Below, one piece after another: positions 29,754-38,570 of a stretch of 64,000 bases of DNA. Below the pieces are notes generated by a model. It saw only the letters and a list, made by a program, of their open reading frames with translations, was not told the origin of the DNA and did no database searches. Source of the stretch: Pseudomonas sp. S06B 330. Lineage in GTDB: Bacteria; Pseudomonadota; Gammaproteobacteria; Pseudomonadales; Pseudomonadaceae. A program made the position numbers and the translations under genes. The first letter of the stretch is position 1. The number at the start of each line of letters is the position of its first letter. The stretch spans positions 3,964,501 through 4,028,500 of the forward strand of contig NZ_CP088149.1 in assembly GCF_002845275.2 (NCBI RefSeq), read 5' to 3'.

Positions 29754-30248
29754 ATGGACACCAAGGTTAATAGCCCACAAACCGAGCCAGCCCTGGACCG
29801 CATCGACGAAGCCATTATCGAGGTTTTGCGCCACAACGGGCGCATCACCTATGAAAAGCTTTCTTCACTGGTACATCTCACCCCCCGCCCCTGCCTTGAG
29901 CGCGTGCGCAAGCTGGAACGGCGCGGCGTGATCCGCGGCTACAGCGCGATCATTGATGAGCAGCGGATTTCGCCCGGGTTGTCACTGCTGGTCCTGGTGG
30001 CCCTGTCCAACCAGAGCGGACGCGCGGCGCAAAAGGCCTTCGAAGCCTGCATGCGCGCCTGCCCGCAGGTCTTCGATTGCCAATTGATCAGCGGTCATTT
30101 CGACTACAGCCTGCGTATGCGCTGCCGCGACATGGAGCACTACCGGGTACTAAGTGAAACCTGGATGAACAACGACGAATTGCACATCGACAAACTGGTG
30201 GCTCACCCTGAGCTGGCGGTGGTCAAGAACACCGCCCCCCAGGGCTGA
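29754..30248 (+). CDS. Lrp/AsnC family transcriptional regulator
   Basis: 164 residues. The N-terminal winged helix (about 15-65) is recognisable in LDRIDEAIIEVLRHNGRITYEKLSSLV and RPCLERVRKLERRGVIRGY. The C-terminal RAM ligand-binding domain ends about residue 155. Regulators of this class respond to amino acids; next to ornithine cyclodeaminase it probably controls ornithine or arginine catabolism (inference from position). ATG at 29754 has only a weak ribosome site (GAACC). The upstream 100 bp may contain the promoter; no clear operator can be read. Confidence 0.9.
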   Translation: MDTKVNSPQTEPALDRIDEAIIEVLRHNGRITYEKLSSLVHLTPRPCLERVRKLERRGVIRGYSAIIDEQRISPGLSLLVLVALSNQSGRAAQKAFEACMRACPQVFDCQLISGHFDYSLRMRCRDMEHYRVLSETWMNNDELHIDKLVAHPELAVVKNTAPQG

Positions 30249-30263
30249 ACCTGCGCTGCTCTG

Positions 30264-31316
30264 TCAGGGACGCGGCGGCGCCACCGGCTCGCTGCGTGAC
30301 CAATCCAGCAGCAGGCTATAAGCGACCGCCAACAGGGTTGGGCCAATGAACAGGCCAATGAAGCCGAAGGCCAGCAAACCGCCAAACACCCCCAGCAACA
30401 CGATCACCAGCGGCAGGTTGCCACCGCGACTGATCAGGTAAGGTTTTAGCACGTTGTCGACACCACTGATGATGAACGTGCCCCAGATCCCGAGAAACAC
30501 CGCCATGCCGTATTCGCCCTGCCAGGCCAGCCAGACAGTGGCCGGAACCCAGGCCAGTGGCGGCCCCATGGGGATCAGGCTGAGCATGAAGGTGACAATA
30601 CCCAGCACCAGCGCCCCTGGCACACCCGCGATGAAAAAACCGATCATCGCCAGGACGGCCTGGGCCGCCGCCGTACCGATCACGCCATTGACCACCCGCT
30701 GTACCGTACCGGCAACCAGCTCCAGGTAATACTCGGCACGCTCGCCAATCAGGCGATCCAGCAAGCGCAGGACAAACGCCGACAAGCGCGGACCGTCGCG
30801 GTAGAAAAAGAACACGAAGACCAGGCTCAAGGTCAGTTCAAGCATACCACTGCCGATCTGCGCACTGCGTGCCAGGAACCAGTTTCCGACCTGACCCAGA
30901 TAGGGCTTGATCGTGGTCAGCAAGGCCGCACCCTGCTGGTCGATTGTGTCCCACATGCGTACCAGGCGCTCGCCCACCAGCGGCACGCTACCCAGCCAGT
31001 CTGGCGCATCCGGTAGACCGCCAACCTGGACGTCACGCACGAATGCGGTGGCGTCACGGATGTGATCGGCGAGGTTGAAGCCCAGCCAGACCAGCGGCAG
31101 GGCCACCAACAGAATCCACAACGTGGTCAACAACCCGGCAGCAAGGGTTTCGCGACCGCCCAGCAGTCGGGTCAGCAGGCGCATCAGCGGCCAACTGGCA
31201 TAGGCCAGGATGGCCCCCCAGAGCAGCGCCGACATGAACGGGGCCATGACCCAAAGGCCGGCCCCTAGCAGAGCGAGGAGAATGATCTGTACCAGCAAGC
31301 GGTCATTGTTGGGCAT
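30264..31316 (-). CDS. AI-2E/PerM family membrane protein
   Basis: 350 residues with about eight membrane segments and the family's central soluble region. The C-terminal signature LVIVLLGVFGGLLAFGFIGLFIGPTLLAV is characteristic of AI-2E-like (UPF0118) exporters/permeases such as YdiK and PerM. Substrates of Pseudomonas members are not settled. The start is placed at ATG 31316 (MPNNDRLLVQ), 12 bases beyond the stop of the DUF4892 gene; ATG at 31322 is also possible. It is downstream of the DUF4892 gene in an apparent operon. Confidence 0.85.
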   Translation of the reverse strand: MPNNDRLLVQIILLALLGAGLWVMAPFMSALLWGAILAYASWPLMRLLTRLLGGRETLAAGLLTTLWILLVALPLVWLGFNLADHIRDATAFVRDVQVGGLPDAPDWLGSVPLVGERLVRMWDTIDQQGAALLTTIKPYLGQVGNWFLARSAQIGSGMLELTLSLVFVFFFYRDGPRLSAFVLRLLDRLIGERAEYYLELVAGTVQRVVNGVIGTAAAQAVLAMIGFFIAGVPGALVLGIVTFMLSLIPMGPPLAWVPATVWLAWQGEYGMAVFLGIWGTFIISGVDNVLKPYLISRGGNLPLVIVLLGVFGGLLAFGFIGLFIGPTLLAVAYSLLLDWSRSEPVAPPRP

Positions 31317-31327
31317 GCGCATCTCGT

Positions 31328-32125
31328 TCAACGAATCAATTCGACGTGAAAACCGTCGGTCTTGGCATCACCCACTTCCAGCCGCGCCAGGCGCACGCCG
31401 GCCTTGCCCAGCTGTTCGCGCCAGGCCTCGGCCTGAGCCCCGCTCAAGCTCACGCGCAGGGTGCTGTCCAGATTCAGGCTGCGCCCAAGCAAGGTCACCC
31501 AGGCCGGCAGGGGTTCACCCACCAGATCAGGGTAGTCGAGCTTGCCGGTGTCCCGCAGCTCGCGCAGCACCGTAGCGGGGGTTGGCAGGACTTCGCCCAG
31601 CGGCTTGTCGGCGACAAATTCTTCTACATGCAGATAAGCGCGCTTGTTGCCGCGGGTAATGCTGTAGAGAGCAACCAGGGTATTGTTCTGCTCGGCGGAG
31701 CGCCGCAGGAGAATGAAAGCCTGCTGATCGTCGGCACCACCAAGCCGGGAGTTCTTGAAGACCTCATTGGCCCACAGGCTGTTTTCGCCACAATCGCGGG
31801 CTTGGCACCAGAACAATGGGTAACCGCCGTCCTGCTGCAGGGCTTCGCGGGCAGTAGTAAACGCTTCATTGGCGCTGCGCTCAGGCGGTAACTCGTAGGT
31901 GACCGAACTGATCAGACCACGGCTTTCAATCTTGCCTTCGGCGCGCAACTGACCACTGATCTTGCGCAAGGAGCCAAGCGGGTAAATGCGCTCCTGGTCG
32001 GCAGCGCTGCGCTCGACCACCACTTTGGCATCGACCGGCACTGGCAGCCCCTCGGCCAGCAGAGGGGCACTGAACAGCACGGCCAAACCTGCCGCCGCTG
32101 CTTGCTTATAGCGTTTGATACTCAT
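31328..32125 (-). CDS. DUF4892 periplasmic protein
   Basis: 265 residues with a signal peptide (YKQAAAAGLAVLFSAPLLAEG, cleaved after LLAEG or ALLA). The central region with YPLGSLRKISGQLRAEG, TYELPPERSANEAF and YPLFWCQARDCGENSLWANEVF (two cysteines that may form a disulfide) is the pattern of DUF4892, a family of exported proteins of unknown function. The C-terminus resembles a beta-sheet lobe. ATG at 32125 has almost no ribosome site of its own but overlaps the stop of a 22-codon leader ORF (ATGA), which suggests coupled translation. Confidence 0.75.
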   Translation of the reverse strand: MSIKRYKQAAAAGLAVLFSAPLLAEGLPVPVDAKVVVERSAADQERIYPLGSLRKISGQLRAEGKIESRGLISSVTYELPPERSANEAFTTAREALQQDGGYPLFWCQARDCGENSLWANEVFKNSRLGGADDQQAFILLRRSAEQNNTLVALYSITRGNKRAYLHVEEFVADKPLGEVLPTPATVLRELRDTGKLDYPDLVGEPLPAWVTLLGRSLNLDSTLRVSLSGAQAEAWREQLGKAGVRLARLEVGDAKTDGFHVELIR

Positions 32126-32190
32126 TGGCAGGCCACGCCGCACGGGGCGCCAAGGCTGAATATGGGTGAAACGTTGTCTTGCTTGTTCAT
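32122..32190 (-). CDS. 22-codon leader ORF coupled to the DUF4892 gene
   Basis: Begins ATG at 32190 with a strong AGGGAGACAACC ribosome site, encodes MNKQDNVSPIFSLGAPCGVA followed by Cys-Gln, and its TGA overlaps the ATG of the DUF4892 gene (ATGA). It has no recognisable domain. It could be a translational coupler or a leader peptide, or a chance frame; support is the good ribosome site and the exact overlap. Confidence 0.45.
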   Translation of the reverse strand: MNKQDNVSPIFSLGAPCGVACQ

Positions 32191-32240
32191 GGTTGTCTCC
32201 CTGTTCAACCCGCCAAGCCTCGACAGTTGCCCGCCGCAAG

Positions 32241-33095
32241 TCAAGAAATGCTAAAAAAGCGATTGAAACAGTCTGCAACAAGGGTTGCACCCTTTTCGTC
32301 ATTCACATGCAGGTGATGACCGCCCGGCAACAAGGTCTGGCCAAAGGGTAGCTGCTCAAGCAACGCCTTGTGGCGGACCAACATACCGTCGGCGGCGACC
32401 ACCAAGTGCGCCGGACACTCGATGCGCTGAACGAAACTCAGCGCTTGGCTTTCACTTAAACGCGTGGGCGACGGCAAGGTCAAGCGACTGTCGCTACGCC
32501 AGGTGTAGCCGCCGGGTACCGGCATCAGGCCACGCTGGGCGAGCAGTTCGGCGGCTTCGCGGCTGACCGCGACCACCCCCTTCATCCGCGCGTCCACTGC
32601 TTGATCAACCGTTGGATGCACGGCCTTGCGTTTATTGTCCAGGCGCAACTGTGCCTGCAATGCCATGCCCATGCGTTCAGCGGCATCTTGAGGGCCACCG
32701 GTGGGCGGAATCACTCCATCTATCAGCGCCAAGCGTGTGATGCGTTCGGGCAGCGAACCGGCCAGCACAATCGAAATGATCGCCCCCAGTGAATGGCCAA
32801 GCAGGGCAAAACGCGCCCAGCCCAATTGCTCGGCCACGCGCAGTACATCATGAGCGTAATCCCATAAGGCATAGCCAGCGCCCGCCGGTCGGTGCTCGGA
32901 ATGACCATGGCCAGCCAGGTCCAGGGCCAGGATACGTAGCCCTGGCAGTTTCGGGGCCAGCCGGGCAAAACTGTTGGCGTTGTCCAGCCAGCCGTGCAAG
33001 GCAATCACCGGCAGCCCATCGGCTGGGCCAAACAGGTGAGCGGCCAGTTCGATATGGCCAAGGTTCAGGCGGATTTCTTCCATTTCTGTGCTCAT
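32241..33095 (-). CDS. Alpha/beta hydrolase
   Basis: 284 residues with the alpha/beta-hydrolase fold: oxyanion region VIALHGWLDNANSF, LDLAGHGHSE, nucleophile elbow LLGHSLG with Ser102, and the likely catalytic His in LLPGGHHLHVND near residue 260. No signal peptide. Substrate not predictable; serine esterases of this branch are often annotated as hydrolases or acyltransferases. Its start codon overlaps the stop of the next hydrolase gene (ATGA), so the two genes are co-translated. Confidence 0.88.
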   Translation of the reverse strand: MSTEMEEIRLNLGHIELAAHLFGPADGLPVIALHGWLDNANSFARLAPKLPGLRILALDLAGHGHSEHRPAGAGYALWDYAHDVLRVAEQLGWARFALLGHSLGAIISIVLAGSLPERITRLALIDGVIPPTGGPQDAAERMGMALQAQLRLDNKRKAVHPTVDQAVDARMKGVVAVSREAAELLAQRGLMPVPGGYTWRSDSRLTLPSPTRLSESQALSFVQRIECPAHLVVAADGMLVRHKALLEQLPFGQTLLPGGHHLHVNDEKGATLVADCFNRFFSIS

Positions 33096-33886
33096 GCCGG
33101 CCCCTGCTGCCAGCGATCAAACAACCCCTTGATCAAGCTGGCGGTGTCGGTGGGCCGTTCCAGCGGAAACATGTGACCACCCGGCAAGCTGTGGTACTCC
33201 CCTCGGGGCAAGCTAAGTACTGCTCGGGCATGATGGCGCTTGACCACCCCACTTGTGCTGCCACGAACCATGGCCAACGGCAGCTCAAGGCGCTGGGCCG
33301 GCGCTGGCCGAGTGTGCGGCAGGCTGCGGTAGATACTGATTTCCGTCGCCGGGTCGAAGCGCAACCGCAAACCGTCATGAGTTGCCTGCAAGCCATGCTC
33401 AAGGTAAGCGTCCAGACATTCAGGGTCAAAATGTCGGAACAGCGACTTGCCGGCGAAATAGGCCCGGGCACTGTCACGGTCGGTAAACGCTTCGCGGCGC
33501 CCCAACGTCCGCCCGGCCGGTGTGATTCGGTCGATGAAGCCCATGCGTTTGGCCGCCTGAATCAGCCACTGGTCGAGCCGGGTGAGCACCGGTGAGTCAA
33601 GCATGATCACACCGCGGTAATACTGAGGACAGCGCAGTGCTGCATGCAGGTGCAGTACACCACCGAGTGAGTGCCCCACCCCCCAGACCGGCCCTGGCTG
33701 TTGTTGCAAGTGATGAATCAGCTCATCCACCAGGTTTTGCCAATTGTCATTGACTGGAAAACGCGGGTCGTGGGCATGCTGCGGCAGGTGAAAGACCTGA
33801 TAATCAGGCGCCAGCGCGGCGAAGAGCTTGCCATAGGTCCCGGAAGGAAAGCCGTTGGCATGGGCGAAGAAGATCTGCTGCGACAT
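33092..33886 (-). CDS. Alpha/beta hydrolase (second of the pair)
   Basis: 264 residues. The N-terminus IFFAHANGFPSGTYGKLF replaces the usual HGxxG motif with HANGFP. The nucleophile elbow GVGHSLGG gives Ser73, and the C-terminal His is in LPGGHMFPLERP. It is not closely similar to its neighbour and belongs to another branch of the family. Four-base overlap with the downstream hydrolase. Cytosolic; substrate not known. Confidence 0.88.
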   Translation of the reverse strand: MSQQIFFAHANGFPSGTYGKLFAALAPDYQVFHLPQHAHDPRFPVNDNWQNLVDELIHHLQQQPGPVWGVGHSLGGVLHLHAALRCPQYYRGVIMLDSPVLTRLDQWLIQAAKRMGFIDRITPAGRTLGRREAFTDRDSARAYFAGKSLFRHFDPECLDAYLEHGLQATHDGLRLRFDPATEISIYRSLPHTRPAPAQRLELPLAMVRGSTSGVVKRHHARAVLSLPRGEYHSLPGGHMFPLERPTDTASLIKGLFDRWQQGPA

Positions 33887-33978
33887 GGCCGCCGGTTCCT
33901 AGGGGAGTGATGACACATTGTCGGCATGCGGCGGTTAACCAGCAATGTTCGGAAAAGCCATCAGCAAGGGCAATCAGG

Positions 33979-34326
33979 TCAATACTCGCCAAAACTGGCC
34001 ATGGAACGACGCAGGCACGCGTGGATAGACGCCAGTTGATGTTCCAGGGCCTCACGGGCGCGGCGCTTGTCTTCGGCATCGAGATCCAGCTTGCGCAAGG
34101 CCAGGCAACTGCTTTGCAACAGGTGAGCCATGCGTATGCCCGTCTGGCGCAATTGTTCCAGCTCGTACTGACCTTCGTACCGGCGTAGCAGGTATTCCAA
34201 TTTGGCGTCGGCGCTGTCTTGAAGCAGGCGGTACTCGGCAAACCCTAACACCTGGTCACTCTGAACCTTATCCAGCGTCGATTTCAGGTCAGCCGAATAG
34301 GCCAATTGCGGATATGTACTGCTCAT
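33979..34326 (-). CDS. Conserved small helical protein, function unknown
   Basis: 115 residues from ATG 34326 (MSSTYPQLAYSA); the frame stays open to 34395 but that stretch looks non-coding. Entirely helical in character, with many Leu, Arg and Glu residues (LDLDAEDKRRAREALEHQLA) suggesting coiled coils; no membrane segment or signal. Not recognised. It is on the same strand as sixA and the hydrolases and may be in their operon. Confidence 0.55.
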   Translation of the reverse strand: MSSTYPQLAYSADLKSTLDKVQSDQVLGFAEYRLLQDSADAKLEYLLRRYEGQYELEQLRQTGIRMAHLLQSSCLALRKLDLDAEDKRRAREALEHQLASIHACLRRSMASFGEY

Positions 34327-34447
34327 TGCCGGATCCCCAGGGCCACCTTGCCCACGACTGTGGCGAACGCTAACAAGCCGGCCAGTGATCGACAACTGAA
34401 AAAAAGACCAGGTCGATCAGTGGCCTGCTGTGAAGAGCGCCCCAGGC

Positions 34448-34903
34448 TCAGGGGTGAGAAAGGTTGCGCAAGGTCATCAGCCCGGCCAGCGGCCAGTCAC
34501 CTTCGAGTTCGGCCAGGCTGGCGGTGGTCATCGGTGTTGGCTGACGCAGGTGCCCCTGTTGCAACAGGCCGACCAGGTTGCCCACCAGCGGCTGGTGGCT
34601 AACCAGCAGCACCTGTTCCAGGCCCAGCTTATCCAACTCGGCGATAACCTCCTGGGGATTGGAGTCCGGTGTCAACCAGGCGACTGTCTGTACTGGCTGG
34701 TTGAATCCTAGCGCTTCGTGCACCAACCCTGCGGTCTGCTGGGCGCGCACATACGGGCTGGCGAGGATCACCTGCAGCGGTGTACCGAGCAACAGCCCAG
34801 CGCTGCGCAACACCTGCTCACGCCCGTGAGGCGTCAGTTTGCGTTCTGCGTCCGTACGGGCGCGAGGCTCCGCTTCGCCGTGACGCAGGACCCAGAGTTT
34901 CAC
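34448..34903 (-). CDS. sixA: SixA, phosphohistidine phosphatase
   Basis: 151 residues of the histidine-phosphatase (phosphoglycerate mutase-like) fold. Catalytic His8 is in VLRHGEAEP, the second Arg/His elements occur in ILASPYVRAQQTA, and the second catalytic His is in LLVSHQPLVG. SixA removes phosphate from histidines of HPt domains and of the nitrogen PTS. Its ATG at 34903 overlaps the TGA of the DUF4389 gene upstream by four bases. Full length for the family. Confidence 0.92.
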   Translation of the reverse strand: MKLWVLRHGEAEPRARTDAERKLTPHGREQVLRSAGLLLGTPLQVILASPYVRAQQTAGLVHEALGFNQPVQTVAWLTPDSNPQEVIAELDKLGLEQVLLVSHQPLVGNLVGLLQQGHLRQPTPMTTASLAELEGDWPLAGLMTLRNLSHP

Positions 34904-35247
34904 AGTTTGGGCTCCTCATCGCGAACCGGATGTGCGGCAGGCGGCACGCTATGGGCAGCTTCACCCTCTGGGGCGCGCGGCGTTGGCCAATCGGCGAACG
35001 GCCAGGGTTTCTGATCACTGTGGAAGCAGCCGAAGCGACCAATCTGCGCCAGAAACTGGCTCAAGCTGTCGCCAAAGTTCATCAGGCCAGCACTCGGTGC
35101 GCCGTAGATCAGGCGGTAGATCAATTGCACCAGCACCAGGCCACCGAGCAGTAGCTCGGCCAGTTGCCAGACCACCAGGAATATCAGCATCCACAACACA
35201 CGGAAGATGATCGACTCACGTTGCGCCTGGTTCGGGGATTGATTCAT
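34900..35247 (-). CDS. DUF4389 membrane protein
   Basis: 115 residues. One long hydrophobic block (IIFRVLWMLIFLVVWQLAELLL, then GLVLVQLIYRLIYG) makes two membrane segments; the rest, from about residue 65, is soluble and contains HSDQKPWPFADWPTP, a signature of DUF4389 proteins (often adjacent to gpsA and sixA in Pseudomonas). Function unknown. Four-base overlap with sixA and a 15-base gap to gpsA show one operon gpsA-DUF4389-sixA. Confidence 0.85.
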   Translation of the reverse strand: MNQSPNQAQRESIIFRVLWMLIFLVVWQLAELLLGGLVLVQLIYRLIYGAPSAGLMNFGDSLSQFLAQIGRFGCFHSDQKPWPFADWPTPRAPEGEAAHSVPPAAHPVRDEEPKL

Positions 35248-35262
35248 GTCTTGCTCCTGTAC

Positions 35263-36288
35263 TCAGTTGAAACCGCTGGTGGAGATAAAGTCGACATCAG
35301 TTTTCGGCTCGGCGCGCATCAACAGCTCAATCACCTGATTCAACGTGCGCCCTTCGAAAAGAATGGCGTGCAAACCCGCAACCAACGGCATGTAGACCTG
35401 CACTTCCTGAGCCTTGACCTTCAGCACTTTGAGCGTGTTGACGCCTTCGGCCACCTCGCCCAAGCGGTTGACCGCCTCTTCCAGACTCAAGCCCTGCCCC
35501 AGGGCATGACCGACCTGGTAGTTGCGGCTCTTGGGCGAGGAACAGGTCACGATCAGGTCGCCGACGCCGGCCAGACCGAGAAAGGTCATCGGGTTAGCGC
35601 CTTGGCTGACGGCGAAGCGGGTCATTTCCGCCAGTGCTCGCGTAATCAGCATGCTCTTGGTGTTTTCGCCCATGCCCAGGGCTACAGCCATGCCGGCAAT
35701 GATCGCGTAGACGTTTTTCAACGCCCCGCCCAGCTCGACACCGAAACGGTCGCTGCTGGCGTAGACGCGGAAGGTGCGCCCGTGCAGTACTGCTTGCACC
35801 CGCTGGCAGAGCGCTTCGTCCTCACTGGCGACCACCGTGGCGGTCAACGCATGCTCAGCCACTTCACGGGCCAGATTGGGCCCCGAAAGCACGCCAATGC
35901 GTGCCTGTGGAGCGATTTCTTCGAGGATCTGGCTCATCAACTTGAAGCTTTGCGCTTCGATGCCCTTGGTCAGGCTGACCAGCATCTTGCCGCGCAACAA
36001 TTGCGCATGAGGCGCCAATACACTGCGTAGGGCGCTCGATGGCAAGGCAACAAAGATCAGCTCGCAATCCTGCAGGGTCGCTAACAGGTCATTGACCGGC
36101 TCAACGCCTGGATGGATCTTCACGCCTTTAAGATAACGTGGGTTTTCCCGGTTGCTGCGCATGGCTTCTGCCTGCTCGGGATCGCGCATCCATTGCCGTA
36201 CGCCAACGCCGTTTTCCGCCAGCAGGTTCGCCACGGCAGTGCCGAAACTCCCACCTCCCAGAACTGCAACAGGCTGCTGTTCAGTCAT
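35263..36288 (-). CDS. gpsA: GpsA, glycerol-3-phosphate dehydrogenase [NAD(P)+]
   Basis: 341 residues. N-terminal Rossmann motif [46 protein letters not shown]; catalytic Lys in [35 protein letters not shown], the substrate-binding segment. It reduces dihydroxyacetone phosphate to sn-glycerol 3-phosphate for phospholipid synthesis. ATG at 36288 is chosen (GGATTGGAT upstream); a TTG at 36294 would add two residues. First gene of the gpsA - DUF4389 - sixA operon; transcribed away from the TonB-receptor operon. Confidence 0.97.
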   Translation of the reverse strand: MTEQQPVAVLGGGSFGTAVANLLAENGVGVRQWMRDPEQAEAMRSNRENPRYLKGVKIHPGVEPVNDLLATLQDCELIFVALPSSALRSVLAPHAQLLRGKMLVSLTKGIEAQSFKLMSQILEEIAPQARIGVLSGPNLAREVAEHALTATVVASEDEALCQRVQAVLHGRTFRVYASSDRFGVELGGALKNVYAIIAGMAVALGMGENTKSMLITRALAEMTRFAVSQGANPMTFLGLAGVGDLIVTCSSPKSRNYQVGHALGQGLSLEEAVNRLGEVAEGVNTLKVLKVKAQEVQVYMPLVAGLHAILFEGRTLNQVIELLMRAEPKTDVDFISTSGFN

Positions 36289-36458
36289 ATCCAATCCGTT
36301 AAAACCAATTTAAGTGGCGATGTGCGCATTATACGGAGCGCCCGTGACAGAGCCAGCGCCAGATCAGCGAATTGAGCTGGGATTGCCCTGTGCAGCACTG
36401 AAAAATGCTGGCCACTCGGTTAACATGGCCGGTTTGAACCCGATACCAAGGCCGCGCC

Positions 36459-38570
36459 GTGTCATTTGGCCCTCCTACTTCCCGACCACTCCTGTTGTTG
36501 ACTGCGTTTCTCGGCGGACACACCCTGGCAGACGACTTGTTCGTTGACAGCCAATCGCTACCCCAGGTACTTACCGCGACTCGGCTCAAACAGTCTCCGG
36601 CAGCCGTGCCCGGGAGCATGACCGTGCTCGACAGCGCATTGATTCGCGCCAGCGGCGCCCGCGACATTCCCGAGTTGCTGCGCCTGGTTCCAGGCATGAT
36701 GATCGGCTATGGCGCCGGTAACCAGCCCACGGTCAATTACCACGGCAGCAACGTCAATGATGCCCGGCGCATGCAGGTACTGATCGACGGCCGCTCGGTG
36801 TATCGTGCAGGCTTGGCCACGGTGGACTGGAGCGACATCCCCCTGGCCATGGAAGACATCGAGCGCATCGAAGTGTTCCGCGGCCCCAACACCGTCAGTT
36901 ATGGCGCCAACGCGCTGATGGCGGTGGTCAACATCCTCACGCGCAAACCAGTCGACAGCCATGGCACGCGCCTGAAAGTCACCCGCGGCCAGCGCGGCAT
37001 CAATGATTGGTACGCCAGCCAAGGCAGTGGCTGGGAGGGCGGCGACCTGCGTCTGTCGCTTTCCGGCATGCAGGATGACGGCTTCGATGAAACCCGCACC
37101 GGCCAGGATTACCGCGACAGCCGTCGGCTCAACCGCCTGAACCTGAGTGTCAGCCAAACCCTGGCAAGCAACCAGAGCCTGGATTGGCAGTTGGCCGCCA
37201 AAGAAGGCAGCGATCAGCGCCCCTATACCTACAAGCCGGTGTTCTACGGCGTCACCGCCAATGGCAACAATGCCGACACCAAGGCCAAGGACTATGCCGG
37301 CTCGCTGCGCTGGAACATCGACCTGAGCCCCGACCACAGCGTGTACCTACAAGGCTCGGCTCAACACTGGGATCGTCAACAGGTCTGGCGCGCCTGCGAT
37401 GCGGCGCTATCGTTCAGCCCGGAGCTGACCCGCCTGTGGCAGCTCAACCCCAATTACGCCGAACAAGTGGCGCGCCATATTCTCTCGCCGCTTCCCTCTG
37501 GCACAGCTCAAGAACAGACCCTGGGCCGTCAGGTGCAACAACAGTGGCGCAGCGGTGGCTCCAGCCAGGTCTGCGGCGATATTGACCAGAGCACCCGGGA
37601 AACGCGCTACGACCTGGAACTGCAGGACACTCTGAGCCTGTTCGACAGCCTGCGCCTGGTCACTGGCGCCAACTTCCGTTACGACCGCGCTGATTCACAG
37701 ACGTTCTTCAATGGCAGACTGGACGACAGCACCTGGCGCCTGTTCGGCCACCTGGAGTGGCGTGCCGATGAGCACTGGATTATCCAGGGCGGGGCCATGT
37801 ACGAAGATGCACGACTTTCGGGCAGCTCGCTTACCCCACGCCTGGCGGTGAACTACCTGATCACTCCACGCCACGGTTTGCGTGCTGTGTACTCCGAAGC
37901 AGTGCGCTCACCAGACATGTTCGAGAACAACGTCAATTGGAGCTATCGGGTCAACAACCTGACCCCGGGCGCGTTCGGCCAGCGCAGCGCCCAATACTTC
38001 GTCAAGACCCGTGGGCCAGGTGACCTGGAACAGGAGCGGATGCGTTCGCGGGAACTGGGCTATAACGGTTACTTCGCCGACGCCGACGTAAGCGTTGACC
38101 TCAAGCTGTTCTACGACGAAATCACCGGCATGATCAGCGAACCACTGCGCAACAACCAATACATCGCCAGCAACAGCAATAAAGCACGCTTCAGCGGCAC
38201 TGAAACGCAGCTGGACTGGCGCCTGAGTCCGGCCGATCGCCTGCGCGTGACCTACGCCCACGTCGATGCCTGGGCCAGCAACCCGGCTGATCGGCGCTTG
38301 AGTGCTCACAACAGTGGTTCAGCCGGCTGGTTGCGCGACTGGGGTCAAGGCTGGTCCAGCGCTTTGTTCTACTACGGTGACGATGAATTGAACCAGTATC
38401 GCTTTGAACGCGTGGACCTGCGCGTGGCCAAGCACTTGCACTGGGATCGCACCCAACTTGAACTGGCGGCGCTCCTGCAGCAACGCCTGGACGACGAGCC
38501 CTCCACCTTCCCCGACAACCGCTATGACAGTCGCCACGTCCTGTACTTCAGTGCGGAGCTGGAATTCTGA
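36459..38570 (+). CDS. TonB-dependent outer-membrane receptor
   Basis: 703 residues. Signal peptide then a TonB-box-like VLTATRL (about 38-44), a plug domain (IPELLRLVPGMMIGYGAGN, VLIDGRSVYRAG, ERIEVFRGPNTVSYGANAL) and a 22-strand barrel ending with the C-terminal aromatic Phe (SAELEF). It shows no N-terminal signalling domain (secretin/TonB short-N type), so it does not act through an ECF sigma factor. The start is GTG at 36459. Its stop overlaps the start of the binding-protein gene (TGATG), and this in turn overlaps the kinase gene, so it is part of a three-gene operon. Ligand unknown. Confidence 0.9.
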   Translation: MSFGPPTSRPLLLLTAFLGGHTLADDLFVDSQSLPQVLTATRLKQSPAAVPGSMTVLDSALIRASGARDIPELLRLVPGMMIGYGAGNQPTVNYHGSNVNDARRMQVLIDGRSVYRAGLATVDWSDIPLAMEDIERIEVFRGPNTVSYGANALMAVVNILTRKPVDSHGTRLKVTRGQRGINDWYASQGSGWEGGDLRLSLSGMQDDGFDETRTGQDYRDSRRLNRLNLSVSQTLASNQSLDWQLAAKEGSDQRPYTYKPVFYGVTANGNNADTKAKDYAGSLRWNIDLSPDHSVYLQGSAQHWDRQQVWRACDAALSFSPELTRLWQLNPNYAEQVARHILSPLPSGTAQEQTLGRQVQQQWRSGGSSQVCGDIDQSTRETRYDLELQDTLSLFDSLRLVTGANFRYDRADSQTFFNGRLDDSTWRLFGHLEWRADEHWIIQGGAMYEDARLSGSSLTPRLAVNYLITPRHGLRAVYSEAVRSPDMFENNVNWSYRVNNLTPGAFGQRSAQYFVKTRGPGDLEQERMRSRELGYNGYFADADVSVDLKLFYDEITGMISEPLRNNQYIASNSNKARFSGTETQLDWRLSPADRLRVTYAHVDAWASNPADRRLSAHNSGSAGWLRDWGQGWSSALFYYGDDELNQYRFERVDLRVAKHLHWDRTQLELAALLQQRLDDEPSTFPDNRYDSRHVLYFSAELEF

